Positions 23,300-31,345 of a DNA stretch of 64,000 nt are shown piece by piece. Every line of letters starts with the position of its first letter. The first letter of the stretch is position 1. This DNA comes from Diplonema papillatum. Its lineage: Eukaryota; Euglenozoa; Diplonemea; Diplonemida; Diplonemidae. The translations under genes and the position numbers were made by a program. The notes beneath the pieces are model-generated. The model saw nothing but the letters and a program-made list of their open reading frames with translations. It was not told the DNA's origin and did not search any database. The DNA is taken from positions 124,001 through 188,000 of the forward strand of contig JAPJBO010000134.1 in the NCBI GenBank assembly GCA_030068145.1, written 5' to 3'.

Positions 23300-24833
23300 T
23301 TCCATCCACCACAACGCCAGTGAGAAACTGCCTCACCGCAAGTACAATTGAATCGAGCGCATCAGCGCCAATCATGGTCAGCGGTACGCGTGATGGCAAG
23401 TCCGCAGGGTTGCCTTCACTCCTGACCCATCGCACGGAAAGAGCACAGTTTAAGGAACGCACGCGTTCCAATCCTCTGACTACCGCGTTGTTCAACACGG
23501 CACTCTTCAAACAGGCACCCTTTCGGGCAACCCCTTTCACCGTGGTATTATCAACTACGACATCCACTCTTCCCCCTTTGATTGAGACTGGAAGAGCAAG
23601 GATAACCAGGTTAAATGCAATGGCCTCCAGCTCGTTGATATGCAGCGAGCTCTCCGCAGCATTCCACGACCCTCCTAAGACGGTCACTTCCATCGTCCGC
23701 GAATCCACAAGGACACCGCCCCAGCCTTTCTTGCTCGCGTCCACGAAGGCCGTGATGCGCGGGGACTGTTGCAGAACGGGGATGGCCCTCGGCTTTAACA
23801 CCGAGTCAATCCACTCTTGAAGGGACAATCGCACACAGGGAGACACCTCCACCGTATCAGAGGGGAGTCGTGCACCCCGGTTCAACGAATTCGTAACGCG
23901 CCGAAAGAATTTAAGCGCAAACCAAAAAGAGCCTGGAAAGATTCCAGCGACTGCAGAGGCATGCAGCAAACGACCACCAAGAGTTTCGAGCTCGGAGGCC
24001 CGCATTGTTGGCGACGACTTCAGCGTGTAACGCGCTTCCATAAGCTTCCGGCGTAGCTTCCGCGAGACTGCAACACGGTGAGCAACATGGTCCCAATCGA
24101 CCCCGATGAACTCATACCGCGTGGCCGCCGTCTGCGAGTCGGAGGGCTTCCACGTCAGATCGCAATCAGCGGCGGTCTGGTCCAGCCTTCGGGTCGCGAG
24201 CTGCACCGCCGACCTTTTCCCGGCATATCGGATGTTGTCGACCCATATATCGACGGTGACATCCCGCTCGGCAAACTGCGGTAGCACGTAATCCGCGTGC
24301 CCGCCCGCCACGGCTGCCAGCGTGTGCATTATCTCAGGTGCACACGAATGTCCCATGGGAAGCCGCAGAAGTTCCCACCAACCGCCACCGGAATCAGCGA
24401 AGCGGAAGAGGTGACGCGACTCCGGTGGAATCTCGATCGCGTAAAAGCCGGTCTTGAAATCGCGGGTCGAACCACACTCTTCACGGCTTGCCCCCAGATA
24501 CGCCGAAACGTGTCCGAGAGGCACATGCGCCTCGTACCCCCGCTCGTGAGCGGCCCGGTTGCCGTCCACTGTCCACAATATGAAGCGCTGTCGCAGCGCC
24601 CCGTCCTTCTCTTCCAAGACGGTAAAAGGAACCGAAGCGAACGGGCCGGGACCGGTCGAACTGCGGGCAATCCCGTTGTCGGCAAGCAAAGACGCATGTT
24701 CAGGACGAAGGGTTGAGGGTGAACCGATTACCGTCTCGGTTTCAACACGAGGGAAGAACGTTGTTTGCCACGTATCGTCAAAGCGGCGGAGAGCCGCTTC
24801 GTTCATCCGCGCGCGCAGCTTGTCGACCGACAT
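23295..24833 (-). CDS. Reverse transcriptase-RNase H of YR element 1
   Basis: 512 residues from the ATG at 24833; the frame is open further upstream through the recombinase gene. RT landmarks include a palm segment with IEIP, LLRLPMGHSCAPEIMHTL and WVDNIRYAG, and then TRYEFIGVDWDH. The catalytic box reads V-D-N instead of the usual Y-x-D-D, a feature shared with element 2. The RNase H domain follows with its acidic residues in place: AFVDASKKGWGG, INELEAIAF, VVVDNTTVKG and GNPADLPSR. The RNase H is fused directly to RT as in DIRS-order elements. The frame is uninterrupted, so the element may be recent, although its 5' part is displaced by minisatellite. RT lies -1 relative to the upstream recombinase. 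Confidence 0.88.
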   Translation of the reverse strand: MSVDKLRARMNEAALRRFDDTWQTTFFPRVETETVIGSPSTLRPEHASLLADNGIARSSTGPGPFASVPFTVLEEKDGALRQRFILWTVDGNRAAHERGYEAHVPLGHVSAYLGASREECGSTRDFKTGFYAIEIPPESRHLFRFADSGGGWWELLRLPMGHSCAPEIMHTLAAVAGGHADYVLPQFAERDVTVDIWVDNIRYAGKRSAVQLATRRLDQTAADCDLTWKPSDSQTAATRYEFIGVDWDHVAHRVAVSRKLRRKLMEARYTLKSSPTMRASELETLGGRLLHASAVAGIFPGSFWFALKFFRRVTNSLNRGARLPSDTVEVSPCVRLSLQEWIDSVLKPRAIPVLQQSPRITAFVDASKKGWGGVLVDSRTMEVTVLGGSWNAAESSLHINELEAIAFNLVILALPVSIKGGRVDVVVDNTTVKGVARKGACLKSAVLNNAVVRGLERVRSLNCALSVRWVRSEGNPADLPSRVPLTMIGADALDSIVLAVRQFLTGVVVDGR

Positions 24834-24949
24834 CGGCTTGATCGGCGCGACGTGCAACGGCGAGGCACGCTCCTCCTTGCTACGCGGCAGACGCGTCGAA
24901 CCGCCTCGTCGGGTGACGGAGTGGAAATGACCACTGCGGAGGTATCCCG

Positions 24950-25876
24950 TCACAAGTGCCTCGTCACCTTGCCGGTCTCGAGTGCCCTGGCAAGGTCCAC
25001 GTCGCCCCCGGCGTACCGGAGTGTGGTCCTCGAAAGCGTCCCGGGACCTCCCTCCTCCTCGTGCTTCGTCAGCCGATCGACGAGGTGCGGCGACAGCTTG
25101 CCGCTGGTCAGCAACGGCAAGAGGTGCTTCACTGCGCCGCGTTTGATCGAGTGCGCGGTGTACCCCTGCATCTGCACCGACTGACCCCACAGAGAGTCCA
25201 ACGCCGACGTCGTCAGCCTTGTCAGGGGTGCGAAGGGTGCGCACTTCCTGAACAACATGGCGATCTCCGTCGTCAACGGCCCCTGGATCACCGCGAACCG
25301 CGACGCCTTGAAAGGATCGTGCGTCCGCCCCTTCGGCGTCTGGAACCAGTCCACGATCACCTCCTTCTGCGTCACCAAGAGGAACTGGGCGGACGAAAGA
25401 TCCGCCACCTCCGCCCAACGGGATGCCGTCTTCCACGCGACGAGGAGGGCAAGATGAACGGACGGCTGCTGCAGCCTGGCGTGAGACACGAGCTTCTGCT
25501 TCTCGAACGGCGTCGCTTGGCTGTCCGGGATAGCCGCACCGCCACCGCGCAGGGCCTTGGCCAAAACTCTCAGGGGGTGATTCTCGAACCCCATCGCCCC
25601 AAACGAGGCCGAGAGGGCCTTGGTGTAGGCCAGCTGTCCCTGGGGCCGAATACCGGTCGCCGCCACAAAAAGACACGCCGAGTCCGCAGTCATGCCCAGC
25701 CCGCGTGCCGATGTCCATGCAAGCATCCGCCGCCACAAGTTCCGGCGCTCTTGCGTTGTCGATCGAGCCCACATATCCGCCACATGTGGAAACACTTTAC
25801 CTTGATGGGGACACCTCAAAATGCGGTGGAAACAATTTACCCTTGATGGGGACACCTCAAAATGCGGTGGAAACAC
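24950..25876 (-). CDS. Tyrosine recombinase of YR element 1
   Basis: A lambda-integrase-type catalytic domain. The first Arg is in AWKTASRWAEV, the beta-strand Lys probably in QTPKGR, the His/Arg box in YTAHSIKRGAVKHL, and the nucleophile Tyr in TTLRYAGG about 40 residues later. It would join circular or linear cDNA to the target by site-specific recombination in place of a DDE integrase. The gene lies upstream of RT. The N-terminus is odd: residues before VADMWAR are translated 41-bp minisatellite, so the native start and N-terminal arm seem to be missing compared with element 2. The stop is 117 nt before the RT ATG. Confidence 0.82.
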   Translation of the reverse strand: MFPPHFEVSPSRVNCFHRILRCPHQGKVFPHVADMWARSTTQERRNLWRRMLAWTSARGLGMTADSACLFVAATGIRPQGQLAYTKALSASFGAMGFENHPLRVLAKALRGGGAAIPDSQATPFEKQKLVSHARLQQPSVHLALLVAWKTASRWAEVADLSSAQFLLVTQKEVIVDWFQTPKGRTHDPFKASRFAVIQGPLTTEIAMLFRKCAPFAPLTRLTTSALDSLWGQSVQMQGYTAHSIKRGAVKHLLPLLTSGKLSPHLVDRLTKHEEEGGPGTLSRTTLRYAGGDVDLARALETGKVTRHL

Positions 25877-26280
25877 TTTACCCTTGATGGGGACACCTCA
25901 AAATGCGGTGGAAAAAGTTTACCCTTGATGGGGACACCTCAAAATGCGGTGGAAACACTTTACCCTTGATGGGGACACCTCAAAATGCGGTGGAAACACT
26001 TTACCCTTGATGGGGACACCTCAAAATGCGGTGGAAACACTTTACCATTGATGGGGACACCTCAAAATGCTGTGGAAACACTTTACCCTTGATGGAGACA
26101 CCTCAAAATGCGGTGGAAACAATTTACCCTTGATGGGGACACCTCAAAATGCGGTGGAAACACTTTACCATTGATGGGGACACCTCAAAACGTGGTGGAA
26201 ACACCTTACCATTGAGGGGAACATAGTGGAAACACCTTACCATTGATGGGGACACCTCAAAATGCGGTGGAAACACTTTA
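25785..26280. repeat. 41-bp minisatellite, right array, inverted relative to left array
   Basis: About 12 units of the reverse complement of the 21555-22890 unit (tgatggggacacctcaaaat, gcggtggaaacac). It starts inside the 5' end of the recombinase frame of element 1 and ends at 26280, exactly where the 215-bp terminal repeat of element 2 begins. Together with the left array it forms large inverted repeats around element 1. Confidence 0.97.
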
Positions 26281-26888
26281 GAATGCCTTGGCGCTTCACT
26301 TGCTGAGTTCATCATGAACTGCGCTACTGCGCTTCGCGTGCGCTTCACTTGATCGTTGCATTTCTCAGAATGCTTCTGAAATCCACTCATTGCAACAAAG
26401 AAAGGGGAAGAAGAAACAGGGTTTCACGTACGATGGGGTAACCCCCTGAGGTAGCCACTGATTTTGTGAGTGAACAGGCTAGCCCAGGAAGTCACGGGGG
26501 ACGGAGGGTGGGAACCCAGCTCCCCTGGACCTCGCGGATACCGCGGACTGATAGGATAGCAAGCAGCGAATACCAGGATGTGGGTGGGTGGGAATTTTAG
26601 ACTTTGTGTTGCTAAAACCCCAATGACCTGCTGTTTGGTCGTTACGCTGAAACATTCCCACGATGAATCGTAAGAATGCCTTGGCGCTTCACTTGCTGAG
26701 TTCATCATGAACTGCGCTACTGCGCTTCGCGTGCGCTTCACTTGATCGTTGCATTTCTCAGAATGCTTCTGAAATCCACTCATTGCAACAAAGAAAGGGG
26801 AAGAAGAAACAGGGTTTCACGTACGATGGGGTAACCCCCTGAGGTAGCCACTGATTTTGTGAGTGAACAGGCTAGCCCAGGAAGTCAC
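26281..26888. repeat. Terminal direct repeats of YR element 2 (B1-A2-B2 pattern)
   Basis: A 215-bp sequence is present at 26281-26495 and 26674-26888, separated by 178 bp. As in element 1, the copy next to the coding region overlaps the RT-RNase H stop codon (26885-26887). The inner segments of the two elements both start with a G-run followed by ggagggtgggaa, so they are homologous. No A1 copy was found upstream of the recombinase gene. Confidence 0.85.
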
Positions 26889-28426
26889 ACCACCAGACCC
26901 ATATCGCCAGTAAGAAAACTCCTTACCGCAAGTGCCATGTCGGCCAAATTCGCATCGGTCAAAGCCGACACCGGGACCCGCGACGGCAGGTCGGCGGGAT
27001 TCCCCGCACTCTTTACCCAGCGAACAGAGACTGAGATGTTCAGCCCGCGCAGATGCGCGAGCCCCTTCACGACTGCGTCATTTAAGACTTGCGACCGCAG
27101 ACATGAACCCTTACGGGCAACACCTTGTACCGTCGTGTTGTCCACGACCACCGTCACTGCACCGCCCTCGTGCGCCGACGTCACCGACGCCACGCAACGC
27201 TCGAACGCCAGGGCCTCCAACTCGTTGATATGGAGCCTCTTTTCCTTCCGCGACCATCTCGAACCCAACACTTCGATCGCGTTCGTAGCGACGTTTACGA
27301 CGACGCCGCCCCATCCATCTAGACTCGCGTCAACGAAAACGGTCAACGCTGGCACTCTAGCCTCCACCGGCATGCTACGGCTCCCGAGAACGGCTCGAAT
27401 CCACATTTCAAGCAACCGCTGCACACCGCCGGAAAGACGAATCGTCTGATCGACCGCCTTCTCCCCCCGATTGAGGGCGTTCGTCAAGCGCCGAAGGAAC
27501 TTCAGAGCGAAGTAATACTCGCCCACAAAAACGCCGACGATCGCTGACGCATGCAGCAACCGCCCTCCGAGCGTCTCCAATCCCGAAGCAGACATCGCGC
27601 CCGTGCGCACTTCTTCCACGTCCCGTGCGAGCTTCTTGGCCAGCTTCGCCGATATGCCCACCTTGTTCTTCGAGTGGTCCCAGTCCACCCCGATGAACTC
27701 GTATCTCGAGCTCGCTGTCCGGGTGTCCGCTTGCTTCCACGTCACCTTCGCCTGTGCCGCCAAATCGTCGACAATCCGAGTCGCTTCGAGAACCTCCTTG
27801 CGCGATCCGGCGTACCGAATGTTGTCGACCCAAGTGTGCACTGTGAGCGTCGACGGCACTGCGTGTTCCTGCTTGACGAAATCGGGGTGCCCGGCAACGG
27901 TCGACGTCAACGTGTGCATTAACTCGGGTGCACAGGTGTGGCCCATCGGCAACCGAGTGAGCTCCCACCATTCATCGGCGTCATCTCTGAACCGAAACGA
28001 GCCACGCGCGCTGTGCGGAATCGCAACACCGTAGAACCCGCAGCGAAAGTCACGCGTGGATCCGCATTCCGCGTGCACCGCTGACAGGTATTTGCTGACG
28101 TGCTCCAGCGGTACCGACGCCTTGTATCCGTCGGCCTCAATCGCGTTGTTCGCTTCGAACGTCCACAGAATGAACCGCTGTCGCAATGCACCCTCCTTCT
28201 CTTCGATGACCGTGAATGGCACGTTCACTGAACTTCCAGGCCCACGCGCCCTCCGAGCTATGCCGTGAGCTTCCAGCTCATGCGCATGACGTGCTTGCAA
28301 CCGCGAATCCCGACGAGCCGTTGACGCAGCAGTATCCGTCGTCGCGCCAAATGTCCGCCGCCACGTCTCATCGAACCGAATCCTCGTCACATCATTCATC
28401 CGCTCTCGTAGGAGCGGTACGTCCAT
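26885..28426 (-). CDS. Reverse transcriptase-RNase H of YR element 2
   Basis: 513 residues from the ATG at 28426 (MDVPLLRERMNDV), colinear with the element 1 protein throughout. The RT box is again WVDNIRYAG, followed by SRYEFIGVDWDH. RNase H residues are in TVFVDASLDGWGG, INELEALAF, VVVDNTTVQG and GNPADLPSR. The frame is intact. It is embedded in a much longer open frame that runs through the recombinase gene and minisatellite to 30967; that extension is an artefact of low-complexity DNA. The two elements are diverged subfamilies, not recent duplicates. Confidence 0.87.
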   Translation of the reverse strand: MDVPLLRERMNDVTRIRFDETWRRTFGATTDTAASTARRDSRLQARHAHELEAHGIARRARGPGSSVNVPFTVIEEKEGALRQRFILWTFEANNAIEADGYKASVPLEHVSKYLSAVHAECGSTRDFRCGFYGVAIPHSARGSFRFRDDADEWWELTRLPMGHTCAPELMHTLTSTVAGHPDFVKQEHAVPSTLTVHTWVDNIRYAGSRKEVLEATRIVDDLAAQAKVTWKQADTRTASSRYEFIGVDWDHSKNKVGISAKLAKKLARDVEEVRTGAMSASGLETLGGRLLHASAIVGVFVGEYYFALKFLRRLTNALNRGEKAVDQTIRLSGGVQRLLEMWIRAVLGSRSMPVEARVPALTVFVDASLDGWGGVVVNVATNAIEVLGSRWSRKEKRLHINELEALAFERCVASVTSAHEGGAVTVVVDNTTVQGVARKGSCLRSQVLNDAVVKGLAHLRGLNISVSVRWVKSAGNPADLPSRVPVSALTDANLADMALAVRSFLTGDMGLVV

Positions 28427-28560
28427 CGGTGGCACACTATCAACATGCAGCGGCGCGGCCTTCTCCTCGTCCGTCTTGGGCAAGCGCGTCTTTTTCCCCC
28501 GCTTGAACAGCGAGTGCTGCTGCCGGACAAACCGACCCAGGTCCAACGGGTCCCTGTTCC

Positions 28561-29808
28561 TCACAGAAACACAGTGACCTCCGCCGTTCTTAGCACGCGC
28601 GCCAGCACCACCACGTTGTTTGCGTACCGCACCGTCATCTGCGCCACGGTCGGGTCCACCTCGTTCTTGTGCTTGGCCACCCTGGATATCAGGTGCTCTG
28701 GGAACGGAGCTCCTAGGGACTTGGCCTCCAGCAGGTGGTCGACTGCCCCCCTCTTGATGCTGTGTGCCGAGTATCGGCACATCCGAAGCTCGCCCGCCCA
28801 CATTCTCGCGAGCTGCGCTGTCAGCATGCACACATCGGCCCAACGCGACGCCGTCTTCCACGCGACGAGTGTCGCCAAACGAACGTGCGACACCTGGTCC
28901 ATCGCCCATGAAAGGAGCGTGTCGCGCGGAATCGACTCCGCCTGCGACAGCGGGATAGCTGCACCAGCACCACGGAGAGCAGACGCCAACGTTTTCAACG
29001 GCTGGCTGTTGACCCCCAAATGGCCAAAAACCGCCGCCAGCAACCGGGAGTACGCCAGCATACCCTGGGGTTCCACCGAAGTAGCCATCACGAACAGGAC
29101 AGCCGTATCCGGGTTGAGGCCCATACCTTGCGCACTGGTCCACGCCCGGAATCGTCTCCACAAATTGCGTCGATCGTCCACCGTCGATTCCGCCCAAGCA
29201 CGACCCACCACCTGGTGCAATCGGTCGCGTGCTTCCGACACCGTCACGTCTCTCTCTCTGTGCCTCGAAGCAAGAGTCCGCGTGACCGCCACGCCCGTCT
29301 TCGATGCCACTAAATCGAGAACCGCTTGGCCGACGATCGACGCCGCGCGCGACTGCTGTGTGAGAAGCCCTGCCTCCCCGGCTGAGAATCCGCGAAATGG
29401 CGAAGAGTTGGTTCTCGCGCTCCTTGGTGAAGGGGCGAGAGCCTGAATTGATTGTGCGCCGGGGATCACGCTCCTGACGGCTGCTAGGACTGACTCGGTC
29501 TCCTCCTCGAGAGAGACCCTTCGAAACCCGGGAAGAGGGAGGATGCCGGACGCGAGGATCGACCGACGGAGAACTGGCTGCGCGTCCGGAAACGCGCGAT
29601 GGGAAGATGTCGCGGTTGGGGTTTGAAAATTGATCGGGGAGGGAATGGGGTACTTTCCACCCCCCGTCAAAAATTTCCACCCCCCGAAAAGTACTTTCCA
29701 AAATTTCCACCCCCCGAAAAGTACTTTCCACCCCCCGAAAAGTACTTTCCACCCCCCGACGAAAAATTTCCACCCCCCGAAAAGTACTTTCCACCCCCCG
29801 AAAAACAC
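28561..29808 (-). CDS. Tyrosine recombinase of YR element 2, internally deleted
   Basis: It matches element 1 from WAESTVDDRRNLWRR onward and, unlike element 1, keeps an N-terminal region of about 130 residues. The Arg box (WKTASRWADV), His/Arg box (SAHSIKRGAVDHL) and Tyr (MTVRYANN) are present. Between the Arg box and the His box about 60 residues present in element 1 are missing, including the segment with the probable catalytic Lys, so the enzyme is probably dead. There is no ATG between the minisatellite and the conserved region: the only in-frame start lies in the 21-bp repeats, giving a GGWKVLF-repeat leader. The stop is 135 nt before the RT ATG. Confidence 0.78.
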   Translation of the reverse strand: MFFGGWKVLFGGWKFFVGGWKVLFGGWKVLFGGWKFWKVLFGGWKFLTGGGKYPIPSPINFQTPTATSSHRAFPDAQPVLRRSILASGILPLPGFRRVSLEEETESVLAAVRSVIPGAQSIQALAPSPRSARTNSSPFRGFSAGEAGLLTQQSRAASIVGQAVLDLVASKTGVAVTRTLASRHRERDVTVSEARDRLHQVVGRAWAESTVDDRRNLWRRFRAWTSAQGMGLNPDTAVLFVMATSVEPQGMLAYSRLLAAVFGHLGVNSQPLKTLASALRGAGAAIPLSQAESIPRDTLLSWAMDQVSHVRLATLVAWKTASRWADVCMLTAQLARMWAGELRMCRYSAHSIKRGAVDHLLEAKSLGAPFPEHLISRVAKHKNEVDPTVAQMTVRYANNVVVLARVLRTAEVTVFL

Positions 29809-29970
29809 TTTCCACCCCCGGACAAAAAATTTCCACCCCCCAAAATGTACTTTCCACCCCCCGATGGAAATTTTCCACCCCCCAAAAAGTACTTTCTACC
29901 CCCGGACAAAAAAATTTCCACCCCCAGAAAAGTACTTTCCACCCCTCGAAAACTACTTTCCACCCCCCGA
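29650..29970. repeat. 21-bp minisatellite, block 1
   Basis: Units of about 21 bp built on ccccccgaaaagtactttcca with variants (gacaaaaaattt, gatggaaattt). Unit length is divisible by three and the units lack stops, so all frames stay open and produce PPPEKYF, HPPKST or GGWKVLF repeats. These are not genuine proteins. It abuts the 5' side of the element 2 recombinase gene. Confidence 0.96.
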
Positions 29971-30184
29971 CCAGATACGCAAACTCTTTCGAATGCTGCA
30001 CACGGGTATCCTTCAAGTGACCTCTAACTATCTGTTGCATACGCGTATCCGGATCTGAAAGCCGAAGACTTTGTAACACTTTACCGCAACCGAAGTCGCG
30101 AACCGGGTTCGGCTTGCACTGCAAAAGCAGCATAATTGTGTCTTGCGCCCGAGCGCGGAAATCCGCCACCCGCCATTCAGCCAC

Positions 30185-30735
30185 AATCTGCAGGTCTGCG
30201 GGCTTGCGGGTTTGCGGGTATGCGGGGTTTGCGATTTCGGGTTTGCGGGAACGGGTATGCGGGTTCGGGTATGCGGGTATGCGGGTATGCGGGTTTGGGT
30301 ACGCGGGTATGCGGGTTTGGGTATGCGGGTTTGGGTTTGCGGGTTTGCAGGTTCGGGTATGCGGGTTTGCGGGAACGGGTATGCGGGTTTGCGAGAACGG
30401 GTATGCGGGTTCGGGTATGCGGGTTTGGGTACGCGGGTATGCGGGTTTGGGTATGCGGGTTTGGGTTTGCGGGTTTGCAGGTTCGGGTATGCGGGTTTGC
30501 GGGAACGGGTATGCGGGTTTGCGAGAACGGGTATGCGGGTTCGGGTATGCGGGTTTGCGGGTATGCGGGTTTGGGTTTGCGGGTTTGCAGGTTCGGGTAT
30601 GCGGGTTTGCGAGAACGGGTATGCGGGTTCGGGTTTGCGGGTTTGCAGGTTCGGGTATGCGGGTTTGCGGGAACGGGTATGCGGGTTTGCGAGAACGGGT
30701 ATGCGGGTTTGCGATTTCGGGTTTGCCAAAATCCC
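30185..30735. repeat. G-rich short tandem repeat (cgggtatg/cgggttt family)
   Basis: About 550 bp of gcgggtatgcgggtttgcgg-like hexamer-based repeats, with a higher-order period visible in the recurrence of gcgggaacgggtatgcg. It is strongly G-rich on the plus strand and lies between two blocks of the 21-bp minisatellite. The G-triplets could form quadruplexes. Confidence 0.95.
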
Positions 30736-30737
30736 GA

Positions 30738-31078
30738 AAGTACTTTCCACCCCCCGACCAAAAATTTCCACCCCCCGAAAAGTACTTTCCACCCCCCGAC
30801 GAAACGTTTCCACCCCCCGATAAGTACTTTCCACCCCCCGATAAACACTTTCCGCCCCCCGACAAAAAAATTCCACCCCCCGAAAAATACTTTCCACCCC
30901 CCGACAAAAATTTCCACCCTCGAAAAGTACTTCCACCCCCCGAAAAGTACTTTCCACCCCCCGACAAAAATTTCCACCCCCCGACATCGATTTATACCCC
31001 CCGATTTATACTCTATACCCCCCGCTTTATACTCTATACCCCCGGATTTATACTCTATACCCCCCGTTTTTCGGGGGG
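30738..31078. repeat. 21-bp minisatellite, block 2, with degraded end
   Basis: Same unit and orientation as 29650-29970. Toward 31000 the unit changes to a 24-bp form (tatactctatacccccc). At 31062-31095 a reverse-complement unit (gggggtggaaagtac) creates a short inverted repeat at the edge. Confidence 0.93.
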
Positions 31079-31089
31079 TGGAAAGTACG

Positions 31090-31345
31090 TGTCGGGGGTA
31101 AAAAGTAATTCACGGGGGGGGGGGGGGGGGGGGTCAGCCGGCTGATGGATGGATGGATGGTTCTTAACAAGATGCCTGGGGGGGGGGGGGCTTCGACCTT
31201 TTGCAAAATGGCTGACACCACCGGGGATTTTCCCCGGTAAGGTAAAAATGTGACCTCCCTAACCATATAGCCCTTTCTTGCTCTAAGAGAACCCGTTCAT
31301 GAACGGTCACACGGAGACCCTTTAACTCTAAAAAAAAGGTCAGCT
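31090..31345. repeat. Dispersed repeat with poly-G tracts; inverted copy at 51173-51250
   Basis: 31126-31190 (long G-run, gccggctgatggatgg, cttaacaagatgcctgg, second G-run) is found in reverse complement at 51180-51250. The following part (31260-31345) matches the 39.2 kb fragment in inverted orientation. The 3' end of the coiled-coil gene runs into this repeat. Confidence 0.8.

Noticed and set aside
23295-25772. 825-codon RT protein including the upstream part
   Set aside because: Residues before about the ATG at 24833 overlap the recombinase gene in another frame and are Arg/Gly/Asp-rich noise.
26885-30967. 1360-codon continuous frame
   Set aside because: Only its last 513 codons are RT-RNase H. 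The remainder reads through the recombinase gene in the wrong frame and through satellites that have no stops.
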